From: a virus
Direction: 5' to 3' (one strand)
Virus record (IMG/VR): IMGVR_UViG_3300010396_001257
Span: 1 to 30,979 of that record
Length of the DNA: 30,979 nt
In this document: piece by piece, positions 20,947 to 29,833 of the stretch
How the letters are laid out: each line of letters begins with the position of its first letter
Position numbering within the stretch: the stretch's first letter is position 1
Notes under the pieces: generated by a model
Seen by the model: the letters and a program-made list of their open reading frames with translations, nothing else
The model's database searches: none
Told to the model about the DNA's origin: nothing
Translations under genes and position numbers: made by a program

Positions 20947-21443
20947 TGGACCTTCTGCCGCTCCCGGTCTCGCCTGCCGATGCGCTGGGCAAGATCATCG
21001 TGCCTGCGCTGGCAACCTTGCCGCCCGAGATGGATAGCTCGCAGGCGCGGGTGATGCTGTTGGCGATCGCGCTGCAGGAATCCGGCTTGCGGACACGGGA
21101 GCAGGATGGCGGCCCAGCGCGCGGCTTGTGGCAATTCGAGCGCAACGGCGTCTTGGCGGTGATGCACTGCCTCCAGACGGCGGACATCGTGTTCAAGTGG
21201 TGCGCTGACAACGGCGTCACCTACGGCAGCAACGGAATCTATGACCGGCTGGCGCAGGACGATGAACTCGCCTGCGTGTTCGCCCGGCTACTGCTGTGGA
21301 GCGATCCGCGGCCGTTGCCGGAGATCGGCGATTGCATGGGGGCATTCAACTGCTACGAGCGGCCGTGGCGCCCCGGAAAGCCAAGCTACACCCGCTGGCG
21401 CGACACGGCGTATCCCGAAGCCCTGAAGGCGCTGCAGGCATGA
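20946..21443 (+). CDS. Lysozyme-like endolysin
   Basis: A 165-residue protein. LLAIALQESGLRTREQ holds the probable catalytic Glu45, and ARGLWQFE (58-65) is the following substrate-binding motif of the transglycosylase/lysozyme fold. It would cut the glycan strands of peptidoglycan. No signal peptide is visible, so release through a holin is expected. It starts in a TGATG overlap with the XhlA-like gene and ends in an ATGA overlap with the holin-like gene. Confidence 0.75.
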   Translation: MDLLPLPVSPADALGKIIVPALATLPPEMDSSQARVMLLAIALQESGLRTREQDGGPARGLWQFERNGVLAVMHCLQTADIVFKWCADNGVTYGSNGIYDRLAQDDELACVFARLLLWSDPRPLPEIGDCMGAFNCYERPWRPGKPSYTRWRDTAYPEALKALQA

Positions 21444-21688
21444 AAGACCGCGGGATCGTCGCCGGCACGCTGGCCGTGATGGTGGTGATGGCGTTCTGCG
21501 GGTTCGCAATCTACGTCGGTCTGGTGCCGCTGCCCGAGAAAAATGATCACTTCATCGATATTGCGCTGGGCGCGCTGGTGGGGCAGTTCGCCAACGTGAT
21601 CGGCTACTACTTCGGCAGCTCGCGGAGCGCCGACAAACACGCGGAGCGGTTGACCGTGACGGTTCCGCCGCCGCTCGACAAGCCTTGA
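21440..21688 (+). CDS. Holin-like membrane protein
   Basis: An 82-residue protein with two hydrophobic segments (VAGTLAVMVVMAFCGFAIYVG, about 7-27, and IDIALGALVGQFANVIGYYFG, about 39-59), followed by a charged tail starting SSRSADKHAE. The YFGSS-type ending after the last membrane helix is common in phage holins. It sits between the endolysin and a lipoprotein gene, as expected for a lysis cassette. Confidence 0.75.
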   Translation: MKDRGIVAGTLAVMVVMAFCGFAIYVGLVPLPEKNDHFIDIALGALVGQFANVIGYYFGSSRSADKHAERLTVTVPPPLDKP

Positions 21689-21717
21689 GCGCCATCCCGG
21701 CGCATTGGAGCAAACCC

Positions 21718-22188
21718 ATGAAGTTCAAATCCCTCGCGACCCTTGCGGTCGCGCTGATCGTGTGCGCGCTCGCCGGCTGCACCACCACCGGCGTCCAGCC
21801 GATCCAGCCCGCGCAGATTGCGGCTGTCGCATGTCCGCAATTGAGCCTGGTCCACACGCAACTGGTGGCACTCAACACCGCGCTCGAAGCCGATCCGAAA
21901 ACTGCAGCACTCGGCACCAAGGCTGCGGCCCAGCTTGCAGCGATCCAGCCGATCGTGAACGGCGTATGCAATGGCGCCGCTGCATCCCCTGCCGTGAACT
22001 TCGCGACGATCCAGACGCTGGCCCAGACCGGCTTTCCGGCGCTGGCTGCCTTGGCCGCATCGTTGCCGCTGCCGCCATCCCAACAGGCGCAGGTACAGGC
22101 CGCTCTCGCGGTGGCAGAAACCGCCGCCGGTGTCGTGGGCGTGTTGCAGCAGCAGCTTCAGGCCAAGGGACCGGGTACGTCCGCGTGA
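21718..22188 (+). CDS. Lipoprotein of the lysis cassette
   Basis: A 156-residue protein. A short basic N-terminus, a hydrophobic segment and a lipobox LAGC put the lipidated Cys at position 21. The mature part is Ala/Gln-rich and helical. GGAG lies 8 bases before ATG 21718. The position after the holin suggests a spanin-type role in disrupting the outer membrane, although it is longer than Rz1-type proteins and no partner Rz is evident. It could also be an unrelated envelope lipoprotein. Confidence 0.75.
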   Translation: MKFKSLATLAVALIVCALAGCTTTGVQPIQPAQIAAVACPQLSLVHTQLVALNTALEADPKTAALGTKAAAQLAAIQPIVNGVCNGAAASPAVNFATIQTLAQTGFPALAALAASLPLPPSQQAQVQAALAVAETAAGVVGVLQQQLQAKGPGTSA

Positions 22189-22274
22189 TTCCGTTTCGCT
22201 CCACGACTCCGCTTGGCTTCGCTGCGCTCGCTCGGAGCGGATGGGACAAGGCCGCTGTCGCCCATAGCCCCGAA

Positions 22275-22859
22275 ATGAAACCCGTCGATTACGCGCGGCT
22301 GGCCCAGCGCGCCTACACCGATCCCCCAACGATCGGCGATCCCAGCAGCGCATCGCGTATGCACGTCTATGACAGCGTCCACTGCTTTCGCGGCAGTGAC
22401 GACATCATGGCGTTCCTGCATGACGCCGACTGTCGCCCGTTGAACGTCGCGGGGGTGGGCAGGGTGCATTCCGGGTTCTGGCACGCATTGAGCGCGATCC
22501 TGCCCGCGTGCCTCGCGCTGCCAAGGCCCACAGCGGTCACCGGCCACAGCCTTGGCGCTGCCATGGCGATCCTGTACGCGGCGGTCTTGGCGCGGCTCAA
22601 TTGCGTTGTGCCGGTGTACGCATTCGAGTCACCGCGCCTGTGCGCCGACCAAGAACTGCCGGAAGTGTTCAAGGCCGTGAACCTGCCGTGGTACGCAACC
22701 CGCAACGGTGAAGACGTGGTGACGCAGATCCCGCTCGGCTACAGCCTGCCGGGAAGGCTCACCTCGATCGGCCATGCGTGCGTGCCTTTCGCCAACATCC
22801 AAGACCACAACATCGGGCGCGTGGTGGAAGCGCTGGCCGAAGTGGCCAAGGCAGCATGA
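22275..22859 (+). CDS. Class 3 lipase-like alpha/beta hydrolase
   Basis: A 194-residue protein of the lipase_3 fold. The nucleophile elbow is GHSLGAA (Ser92), with probable Asp147 (NGEDVVTQIP) and His178 (QDHNIG). It begins DYARLAQRAYTD, as I recall for related phage and bacterial lipases. No signal peptide is visible, so activity inside the cell or holin-dependent release is likely. It may attack phospholipids during lysis. A GTG at 22185 overlapping the lipoprotein stop would add 30 residues; I chose the ATG where family similarity begins. Confidence 0.8.
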   Translation: MKPVDYARLAQRAYTDPPTIGDPSSASRMHVYDSVHCFRGSDDIMAFLHDADCRPLNVAGVGRVHSGFWHALSAILPACLALPRPTAVTGHSLGAAMAILYAAVLARLNCVVPVYAFESPRLCADQELPEVFKAVNLPWYATRNGEDVVTQIPLGYSLPGRLTSIGHACVPFANIQDHNIGRVVEALAEVAKAA

Positions 22860-23131
22860 TCATGGCCGCGAATCGACGCAAACCGTATCCCCAAGTTGCA
22901 CGCGATCGGATCAACACGGGCATTTTGCTAAATCGTTTGCAAGATCATGTAGTTGGCAAGGCCGAAATGAGCAGCACCCAAGTTCAGGCAGCCAAGGTGC
23001 TGTTGAACAAGACATTGCCTGATCTTCAGGCAGTACAGCACAGCGGCCCAAACGAAGGGCCGATCCCCGTTGTGAATGGAACACCGGCAGAGTTCAAGAA
23101 GGTGGCCGAAGAGGTCGCCGCGAAGGTCTGA
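22856..23131 (+). CDS. Terminase small subunit
   Basis: A 91-residue protein. RINTGILLNRLQDHVVGKAEM and SSTQVQAAKVLLNKTLPDLQ are typical of small terminase-like DNA-recognition proteins found just before this type of large terminase. It would recognise the packaging site. The ATG at 22856 overlaps the lipase stop as ATGA. Confidence 0.85.
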   Translation: MIMAANRRKPYPQVARDRINTGILLNRLQDHVVGKAEMSSTQVQAAKVLLNKTLPDLQAVQHSGPNEGPIPVVNGTPAEFKKVAEEVAAKV

Positions 23132-23132
23132 C

Positions 23133-24557
23133 GTGTTCACCCCACAGGAGCGCTTCGCTGCCAACGCGATGGCGCGGGCTGACCTGTACTTCTTCAGCCG
23201 CTGGATGTTCCTGCAGCGGAAGGGTTTCACCTGGCAGCGGGCGGCGCATCACCGGGCCATCTGCGATGCCCTGATGCGGGTGTATCGCGGCGAGTGCAAG
23301 CGGCTGATCATCAACATCCCGCCGCGGTATTCGAAGACCGAGCTGGCCGTGATCAACTTCATGGCTTGGACGCTGGGGCATGTGCCGGATGCGGAGTTCA
23401 TCCATACCAGCTACTCGGGCACGCTGGCAGCAGGGAACGCGTGGCAGACGCGTGAGCTGGTGCTGGCGGATGCGTACCGGGAGATATTCCCTGCAACGCA
23501 GCTTCGCGGTGACAGCGCAGCGCGGCACGAGTGGCGCACCACGGATGGCGGGTGCGTGTACGCGGTTGGCACTGGCGGCACGATCACCGGTTATGGCGCT
23601 GGCAAGCATCGCGACACCTTCGGCGGCGCGATCCTGATCGATGATCCGCACAAGGCCGACGAAGCGCGCAGTGACGTGATCCGCGGCGGCGTGATCGAGT
23701 GGTTCCAGAACACGCTGGAAAGCCGCAAGAACGGCCCGAACACGCCGGTCATTCTGATCATGCAGCGCTTGCATGAAAGGGACTTGGCGGGCTGGCTGCT
23801 GGCTGGCGGCAATGGCGAGGCCTGGGAGCACGTCTGCCTGCCGGCGATCGATGATGAAGGCCGCGCGCTGTGGCCCGAGAAACATTCGATTGAAGACCTG
23901 CGGCGGATGCAGACGGCATCGCCGTACACGTTCGCGGGTCAGTATCAACAATCGCCGTCCCCGGCCGAGGGCAACATCTTCAAGCCGGACAGCATCGAGA
24001 TCATCGATGCGCTTCCGGCTGGGCCGATTACATGGCTCACGGGTTGGGACTTCGCCGCTTCCGTGCCGGCGCCGGGCAAAGACCCCGACTGGACAGTGGG
24101 GTTCAAGCTCGGCATGCAATCGAACGGACGCTGGATCATCGGCGACGTAACCCGGATGCGCGGCTCGCCGGACAAGGTTGAAGAGTGCCTGGTGAACACC
24201 ACCAAGCGCCACGGCCGCGGCTGTGCGGTGGATTTGCCGCAAGACCCAGGGCAGGCCGGCAAGGCGCAGGTGCAGCACTTCACGAAACTGCTGGCCGGTT
24301 ACAGGGTGAGTTCGTCGCCAGAGTCGGGCGACAAGATTCAGCGCGCGGAAGCCTTCGCGGCACAAGTCAATGTGGGCAACGTTTCGATGGTTCGGGCACC
24401 TTGGAATGACGACGTGATCAACGAAATGCGAGTGTTCCCCAATGGCGCCCATGACGACATCGTCGACGGCGGCAGCCGCGCGTTCAATGCGCTATCGGCG
24501 CGCGGTCACGGTCTGGTGATCCCCGATGAACTGCTGCGCCGCGTAGCCGCCCGATGA
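23133..24557 (+). CDS. Terminase large subunit
   Basis: A 474-residue packaging motor. The ATPase has a Walker A-type loop PPRYSKTE (63-70) and Walker B ILIDDP (168-173). The RNase H-like nuclease has WDFAAS, VDLPQDPG and the late DD in HDDIVDG. It cuts concatemers and pumps DNA into the prohead. The GTG at 23133 is one base after the terS stop; the next in-frame ATG, 12 codons on, would trim conserved-looking sequence. It ends in an ATGA overlap with the portal gene. Confidence 0.95.
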   Translation: MFTPQERFAANAMARADLYFFSRWMFLQRKGFTWQRAAHHRAICDALMRVYRGECKRLIINIPPRYSKTELAVINFMAWTLGHVPDAEFIHTSYSGTLAAGNAWQTRELVLADAYREIFPATQLRGDSAARHEWRTTDGGCVYAVGTGGTITGYGAGKHRDTFGGAILIDDPHKADEARSDVIRGGVIEWFQNTLESRKNGPNTPVILIMQRLHERDLAGWLLAGGNGEAWEHVCLPAIDDEGRALWPEKHSIEDLRRMQTASPYTFAGQYQQSPSPAEGNIFKPDSIEIIDALPAGPITWLTGWDFAASVPAPGKDPDWTVGFKLGMQSNGRWIIGDVTRMRGSPDKVEECLVNTTKRHGRGCAVDLPQDPGQAGKAQVQHFTKLLAGYRVSSSPESGDKIQRAEAFAAQVNVGNVSMVRAPWNDDVINEMRVFPNGAHDDIVDGGSRAFNALSARGHGLVIPDELLRRVAAR

Positions 24558-26092
24558 ACCTTTTTCAGCTATTCAAGCGCGCACAGCCCGCGCCGGTTGC
24601 GGCTGCGCAGAAGAAACGCCGGATCAACTGGGATGCGCTGCTGGCATTGGCTGGGCCGCCCAAGCAGGCGCCGGAGAAACGTGCTGTTGCACGATATGAG
24701 CCGGCTCCCGGCGTGTTGCCGAAGACCGGCGCGGTGCTCGCGCAGGACGCGACGCCGTATGACTACCTCAACGGGTGCTCGTTCTACGGCATGGCGCTGG
24801 AGAACGGATTCCCCGGCTATCCCTACCTTGCCCAGCTCGCGCAGTTGCCGGAATACCGCAAGATCACCTGCACGATCGCGGAGGAAATGACGCGCAAGTG
24901 GATCAAGCTGCGCGTGGTGGGCGAGGGCGACAAGACCGACAAGCTCGAGAAGCTGGAAGCAGCCCTGACGCGGCATCACGTGCGCGATGCGTTCCGCAAG
25001 ATGGCCGAGCACGACGGCTTTTTCGGGCGCGGGCAGATTTACATCGATGTCCGCAAGCCCGGCGGCGTGGCGGCGAGCGAGGATGACACCGAACTGCAAA
25101 CGCCGCTAATCCTGTCGGCGAACAAGATCAAGCAAGGATCGCTCAACGGCTTCCGCGTGGTTGAACCCATGTGGACCTATCCCGGCCTCTACAACTCGAC
25201 CAACCCGCTGGCCCCGCGCTATTACAAGCCCTCCACGTGGTACGTGATGGGCAAGACCGTGCACGACAGCCGGTTCGTGATGATGATCAGCCGTCCGGTG
25301 CCGGACATGCTGAAGGCTGCGTATTCGTTCGGCGGCATCTCCATGTCGCAACTGGCGCGCCCGTACATCGACAACTGGCTGCGCACCCGCGACTCGGTAA
25401 GCGATGTCATCCATTCGTTCTCGATCAATGGGCTCGCGACCGACTTGCAAACGCTGCTTGCGCCCGACCTTACCGGCGCCGGCGACATCCTGAAGCGCGT
25501 GCAGTTGTTCAACCAGCTTCGCGACAACCGCGGGCTGATGGTGACGAACAAGGAAACCGAGGAGTTCTACCAACTCAACACGCCGCTGTCGGGCCTGAAC
25601 GAACTGCAAGCGCAGGCGCAGGAACAGATGGCGTCCGTGGCATCGATTCCGCTGGTGAAGCTGCTGGGCATCACGCCCAACGGGCTGAATGCGTCGAGCG
25701 ATGGCGAAATCCGGGTGTTCTATGACGACATCCATGCCAAGCAGGAGAGTCTGTTCCGTGATCCGCTGAAGCGCGTTTTGGACGTGATCCAGTTGGATGA
25801 GTTCGGCGAGATCGATCCGGACATCACCTTCGAGTTCGAGCCGCTGTTCCAGCTTTCCTCGTTGGAAATGGCGAACCAGCGCAAGGTCGAGGCGGACACT
25901 GACACGGAATTGATCGAGGGCGGGGTGATCGATGCCGCCGAGGCGCGGGCGCGATTGATCGCCGATCCAAACACCCCGTATACCTCGCTGGAGAGTGCCG
26001 ATGAAGTCCCTGCTGACGACCTCGATGCTGGAGAAGAGGGCGATCAATCGGATCGGGTCGATACATCCAGACAGGGTTCTGCGCGCGGTTAA
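24554..26092 (+). CDS. Portal protein (DUF1073 / phage_portal_3 type)
   Basis: A 512-residue protein. CSFYGMALENGFPGYPYLAQ, then ITCTIAEEMTRKWI, FGRGQIYIDV and SIPLVKLLGITPNGLNASS are hallmarks of DUF1073-type portals. It forms the dodecameric vertex through which DNA enters. The acidic tail (DEVPADDLDAGEEGDQSD) overlaps the start of the next gene by 92 bases in another frame. Confidence 0.92.
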   Translation: MNLFQLFKRAQPAPVAAAQKKRRINWDALLALAGPPKQAPEKRAVARYEPAPGVLPKTGAVLAQDATPYDYLNGCSFYGMALENGFPGYPYLAQLAQLPEYRKITCTIAEEMTRKWIKLRVVGEGDKTDKLEKLEAALTRHHVRDAFRKMAEHDGFFGRGQIYIDVRKPGGVAASEDDTELQTPLILSANKIKQGSLNGFRVVEPMWTYPGLYNSTNPLAPRYYKPSTWYVMGKTVHDSRFVMMISRPVPDMLKAAYSFGGISMSQLARPYIDNWLRTRDSVSDVIHSFSINGLATDLQTLLAPDLTGAGDILKRVQLFNQLRDNRGLMVTNKETEEFYQLNTPLSGLNELQAQAQEQMASVASIPLVKLLGITPNGLNASSDGEIRVFYDDIHAKQESLFRDPLKRVLDVIQLDEFGEIDPDITFEFEPLFQLSSLEMANQRKVEADTDTELIEGGVIDAAEARARLIADPNTPYTSLESADEVPADDLDAGEEGDQSDRVDTSRQGSARG

Positions 26093-26846
26093 CCCCAATG
26101 CCGGCGTGCAGGCGTGGTATCGCAAGCGGCTGGAAACCGCGATCGAGCAGATGCAGACGTCCTTGGTGTTCTGGCTGAAAGCCCAATACCGGGCGAGCGG
26201 CGCGGAGTCCTTGGCGGCGGATGAACTGCCGACCATCGGCCTGAATGATGCGCTGCGCAAGCTCGGGAAGCGTTGGCAGGCATCGTTCGACAAGATGGCG
26301 GATGCGCTTTCGAAAGAGCTTGCCGAGCGTGTGCGGGTGAATGGGGATGCCTCGCTGATCGGCAGGCTGCGTGACCGCGGATTGCCCGCGATCAAGTTCA
26401 CGATGTCCGAAGAGATGCGCACTGCGTACCAAGCGGTGATCGGTGAACAGGTGGGTCTGATCAAGTCTATCGCGTCCGAACATCTGACGGACGTGCAGGG
26501 AATCGTGATGCGCGCGGTGGCGCGCGGGCACGACATGGGCCAGTTATCCAAGGCGCTGCAGCATCGCTACGGCGTCACCAAGCGCCGCGCGGCATTGATC
26601 GCGCGGGACCAGACGGCCAAGGCTACGTCGACCCTGCAGGCCGCGCGGCAAAAGCAGATTGGCATCACCGAAGGCATCTGGAAGCACTCACATGCGGGCA
26701 AGCATCCGCGTCCATCGCATCTGGAAGCCAACGGCAAGAAGTTCGACCTGGCCAAGGGCATGTACCTGGATGGTGAATGGGTCATGCCCGGGGAAGCGAT
26801 CAACTGCCGTTGCACGTGGAACGCTGTGATTCCCGGACTGGACTGA
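26001..26846 (+). CDS. Mu F-like head morphogenesis protein
   Basis: A 281-residue minor head protein. The C-terminal Mu F domain is visible (RRAALIARDQTAKATSTLQAAR, KHSHAGKHPRPSHLEANGK and the final INCRCTWNAVIP with its Cys pair). GGAG lies 7 bases before ATG 26001. It is probably a head-assembly protein next to the portal. Confidence 0.9.
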   Translation: MKSLLTTSMLEKRAINRIGSIHPDRVLRAVNPNAGVQAWYRKRLETAIEQMQTSLVFWLKAQYRASGAESLAADELPTIGLNDALRKLGKRWQASFDKMADALSKELAERVRVNGDASLIGRLRDRGLPAIKFTMSEEMRTAYQAVIGEQVGLIKSIASEHLTDVQGIVMRAVARGHDMGQLSKALQHRYGVTKRRAALIARDQTAKATSTLQAARQKQIGITEGIWKHSHAGKHPRPSHLEANGKKFDLAKGMYLDGEWVMPGEAINCRCTWNAVIPGLD

Positions 26847-26850
26847 AACG

Positions 26851-28278
26851 ATGCCATTGAAGAAAGGCTCCTCGAAGGCTGTGATCGAGGCGAACATCGC
26901 CGAGCTGGTCAAGGCTGGCCACGATCCGAAGCAAGCGGCGGCCATCGCCTACCGCGAAGCCGGCATGGCCCACGATGCGCTCGCCTTCGACTACCAGAGC
27001 GTGCGCCGCAAGGACATCGACGGCCGCCTGCACGTGGCGCTCAGCCCGATCAGCAAGGCCAACGTGTGCCCGTACTTTGGGCGCGAGATTCCGAACTGGC
27101 AGGCGTTGGGGCTGGACGGCGATCGCGTCTACAACCTGTTGCGCGACCCGGTGGAACTGGCCAAGGCCGCGGCGAGCTTCAACAACGTGCCGCTGATGGC
27201 GGTGCACGTGGTTTCGACCGCGAATGACCCGCAGAAGGAATACGTGGTGGGCGCTACCGGCACGGATGCACGGTTCGAACCGCCCTACCTCTACAACTCG
27301 CTGGTGATCTGGGATGGCGACGCCATTGCCGCGATCGAATCCAACGAGCAACGCGAATTGTCTTCGTCGTATCGCTACGACGCGGACATGACCCCTGGTG
27401 TGTTCGAAGGCGAGCCGTATGACGGCCGCATGACCAACATCATCGGGAATCACGTGGCCCTTGTCGAAAAGGGCCGCGCAGGTGCTGACGTGCTTGTCAG
27501 CGACTCACTACCTCCGGAGATTGACTCCATGAAACACAAGCGTCGTCAAGTAGCGGTTGCAGTACGCGCCGCTCTCAGCACGCACCTGCGCCCGCTGGTG
27601 GCGGCGGATGGTGCGATTCCCCAACTCAATGTGATTCTGCAGGGCGACAAGTCGCCTGCGCAGATCGCCAAGGACACGAAAACCATGTTCCCCGACAAGG
27701 TGGACGAAGCGGCCCTCGCCAAGGTGCTGAAGCTCGCCGCCGATGAAGCGGCCGATCTTCCCGCCGACCCCGACAAGGCCGAAGACGAAGACGAAACCGA
27801 AGAGGAAAAGGCCGCGCGCGAGAAGAAGGAAGCCGCAGACAAGGCCAAGGACAAGAAGGCCCGCGACAAAGCCAAGGACGAAGACGAAGAAGACGACAAG
27901 GACGACAAAAAAGCCAAGGACGCGGAAAAGGACGAAGAGGACAAGAAGGCGGCCATGGATGCGGCGATCAAGCTCGCGACCGACAATGCCGTCAAGGCCG
28001 CCACGGCCAATGCGCAGGCCATCCGCAAGGCCGAACGCGAAGTGCAGCCGTTGGTCGGCGAGATTGCCGCCATGGATTCCGCCGAAGCTGTGTATCGCTT
28101 TGCGCTGGATTCGGCCGGCATCGACAACCAGGGCGTGCATCCTTCGGCGTTGCCCGCGCTGATCAAGCTGGCGGTACAGAACAAGAGCGCGGTCACCCCG
28201 CGTGTCGCCGCCGACTCGGCCGCTGCGGATGACTTCCGCAAGCGTTTCCCCACCGCATCTCCGATCGCGAGGATCTGA
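26851..28278 (+). CDS. DUF2213 prohead protease-like protein fused to scaffold
   Basis: A 475-residue protein. After a short helical front (SSKAVIEANIAELVKAGHD), residues 50-225 form a DUF2213 domain (GRLHVALSPISKANVCPYFG, YNLLRDPVELAKAAASFNNVPLM, ELSSSYRYDADM, GNHVALVEKGRAG) thought to act as a head maturation protease. Residues 227-475 include a highly charged Lys/Glu/Asp coiled coil (305-375), which is scaffold-like. A second start with its own ribosome site lies at codon 227. It precedes the cement and capsid genes. Confidence 0.88.
   Translation: MPLKKGSSKAVIEANIAELVKAGHDPKQAAAIAYREAGMAHDALAFDYQSVRRKDIDGRLHVALSPISKANVCPYFGREIPNWQALGLDGDRVYNLLRDPVELAKAAASFNNVPLMAVHVVSTANDPQKEYVVGATGTDARFEPPYLYNSLVIWDGDAIAAIESNEQRELSSSYRYDADMTPGVFEGEPYDGRMTNIIGNHVALVEKGRAGADVLVSDSLPPEIDSMKHKRRQVAVAVRAALSTHLRPLVAADGAIPQLNVILQGDKSPAQIAKDTKTMFPDKVDEAALAKVLKLAADEAADLPADPDKAEDEDETEEEKAAREKKEAADKAKDKKARDKAKDEDEEDDKDDKKAKDAEKDEEDKKAAMDAAIKLATDNAVKAATANAQAIRKAEREVQPLVGEIAAMDSAEAVYRFALDSAGIDNQGVHPSALPALIKLAVQNKSAVTPRVAADSAAADDFRKRFPTASPIARI
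27529..28278 (+). CDS. Candidate internal scaffold protein (in-frame start)
   Basis: ATG 27529 lies in the frame of the DUF2213 gene, with GGAG 9 bases upstream, and would yield a 249-residue protein starting MKHKRRQVAV. It holds only the charged coiled coil and the C-terminal helical domain. The arrangement copies lambda C/Nu3, where a scaffold is made from an internal start in the protease gene. Supported by the ribosome site and domain boundary only. Confidence 0.5.
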   Translation: MKHKRRQVAVAVRAALSTHLRPLVAADGAIPQLNVILQGDKSPAQIAKDTKTMFPDKVDEAALAKVLKLAADEAADLPADPDKAEDEDETEEEKAAREKKEAADKAKDKKARDKAKDEDEEDDKDDKKAKDAEKDEEDKKAAMDAAIKLATDNAVKAATANAQAIRKAEREVQPLVGEIAAMDSAEAVYRFALDSAGIDNQGVHPSALPALIKLAVQNKSAVTPRVAADSAAADDFRKRFPTASPIARI

Positions 28279-28280
28279 AC

Positions 28281-28760
28281 ATGCCTTTCCAAACGGTAGT
28301 CAACCAGACCCCCGCGCCGGCCGTGGCGGGTGATTTCGCTTCCGCCAACCCGAACGCCAGCGTCGTGGCCGGTCCCGGTACGTTCGTCGCCGGTTCCGGT
28401 GGCGCCAATGTCGGCGTCTTCGGCTGGGCCGATGGCAGCGGCAATGTCACCAATGCCGGCAGCGGCATCCCGACCGGTTTCATCCATCGCGATTACAACG
28501 CCCTGATCGTGACGTGGCTGGCCTCGGCCTCCATGAACATTCCGCAGGGCCAGCCGGTAACACTGATGTCGGCGGGCGATTTCTGGGCGCAGACGCTCAC
28601 CTCCGCCACCGTCGGCCAGAAGGTTTTCGCGGGCAATGCCGACGGCACCATCAAGACCGGCGCCGCCGGCGCGACCATCGCTGGCTACACCGAAACCAAG
28701 TGGTACGTGGGTTCGGCCGCCAACGCCAACGAACTCGTCAAGATCACGACCTGGAACTAA
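28281..28760 (+). CDS. Head decoration / structural cement protein
   Basis: A 159-residue Gly/Ala-rich, beta-rich protein (VAGDFASANPNASVVAGPG, VFGWADGSGNVTNAGSG, SMNIPQGQPVTLMSAGDFWA, KWYVGSAANANELVKI). This type lies between DUF2213 and DUF2184 genes and decorates or cements the capsid. It starts two bases after the previous stop. Confidence 0.85.
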   Translation: MPFQTVVNQTPAPAVAGDFASANPNASVVAGPGTFVAGSGGANVGVFGWADGSGNVTNAGSGIPTGFIHRDYNALIVTWLASASMNIPQGQPVTLMSAGDFWAQTLTSATVGQKVFAGNADGTIKTGAAGATIAGYTETKWYVGSAANANELVKITTWN

Positions 28761-28764
28761 GACC

Positions 28765-29808
28765 ATGCCCATCAACATCCAGCAGGAAATCCGCGAGCTG
28801 AAGTCTCGCGGCATCGAGCTGGGCGATTTCCGCGGCTATGTCGAGCCGCAGTTCGCCCACGACTTCCAACTCGCCATGGACGCTCAGCCGACCCTGGTGA
28901 CCACCAGCAACGCAGGCATTCCGGCGTTCCTCGCCAACTACCTCGACCCGGAAGTGATCCGCATCCTGGTCTCGCCGATGAAGGTCGCCGAGATCGTGGG
29001 CGAAGCGAAGAAGGGTGACTGGACCACGCTCACCGCGCAGTTCCAGGTGGTGGAATCCACCGGCGAAGTGTCGAGCTACGGCGACTACAGCAACAACGGC
29101 CAGAGCTCGGCGAACGTCAACTGGGTTCCGCGCCAGTCCTACCATTTCCAGACCGTCACCCGCTGGGGTGAGCGCGAAATGGAGATTGCCGGCGAGGCAC
29201 GGGTGAACTTCGCCCAGAACCTCAACATCGCCTCCACCCTGACGATCAACAAGGCGGCCAACAAGATCGCGGCCTTCGGCGTCGCGGGCCTCGACAACTA
29301 TGGCCTGTTGAACGATCCGTCCCTGCCGGCTGGCATCACGCCGCTGGCGACCGGTACGGGTTCCGGCACGTTGTGGAGCACCAAGGATGGCGCGGCCGTC
29401 TATGGCGACATTCAGGCGCTCTACACGCAACTGGTGACCCAGCTCGACGGCTTGCTGGAGCGTGATGCCAAGATGACGCTGGCGCTCTCGCCCGAACGCG
29501 AGACGAACCTGACCAAGACGAACACGTACAACGTCAACGTCTATGACCAGCTCAAGAAGAACTTCCCCAACATGCGGGTCATTTCCGCGGTGGAGTATTC
29601 GGGCGCCGGTTCGGGTTCGACCGAGTTGCTGCAGTTGATCGTGGACGAGATCGACGGCCAGAAGACCGCGCAGGTGGCGTTCACCGAAAAGATGCGCGCG
29701 CATCCGGTGTTCGTGGACCTGTCGAGCTTCAAGCAGAAGAAGTCGGCCGGTTCGTGGGGCACGGTGGTGTTCCGCCCGATCGCCATCGCGAACATGTACG
29801 GCATCTAA
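28765..29808 (+). CDS. Major capsid protein (DUF2184 type)
   Basis: A 347-residue protein. QQEIRELKSRGIELGDFRGYV, GIPAFLANYLDPEVIRILVSPMKV, GDYSNNG and the C-terminal FRPIAIANMYGI match DUF2184 major capsid proteins, which have the HK97-like fold. It starts four bases after the cement gene and is followed by a terminator. Confidence 0.94.
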   Translation: MPINIQQEIRELKSRGIELGDFRGYVEPQFAHDFQLAMDAQPTLVTTSNAGIPAFLANYLDPEVIRILVSPMKVAEIVGEAKKGDWTTLTAQFQVVESTGEVSSYGDYSNNGQSSANVNWVPRQSYHFQTVTRWGEREMEIAGEARVNFAQNLNIASTLTINKAANKIAAFGVAGLDNYGLLNDPSLPAGITPLATGTGSGTLWSTKDGAAVYGDIQALYTQLVTQLDGLLERDAKMTLALSPERETNLTKTNTYNVNVYDQLKKNFPNMRVISAVEYSGAGSGSTELLQLIVDEIDGQKTAQVAFTEKMRAHPVFVDLSSFKQKKSAGSWGTVVFRPIAIANMYGI

Positions 29809-29833
29809 GCCGTATCCGAAAGCAGCACGCATG

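Noticed and set aside
23094-24452. 452-codon minus-strand frame opposite the large terminase gene
   Set aside because: Antisense shadow of a gene with unmistakable terminase motifs.
24554-26092. Portal protein read as an Acb1-type anti-CBASS enzyme
   Set aside because: Some DUF1073 proteins carry that label because of a fused domain, but I see only portal-like sequence and no HxT-type phosphoesterase motifs here.
27546-28814. 422-codon minus-strand frame rich in Ser and Ala opposite the scaffold region
   Set aside because: The Ser/Ala runs are the reverse reading of Glu/Lys/Asp codons of the scaffold; no independent signal.
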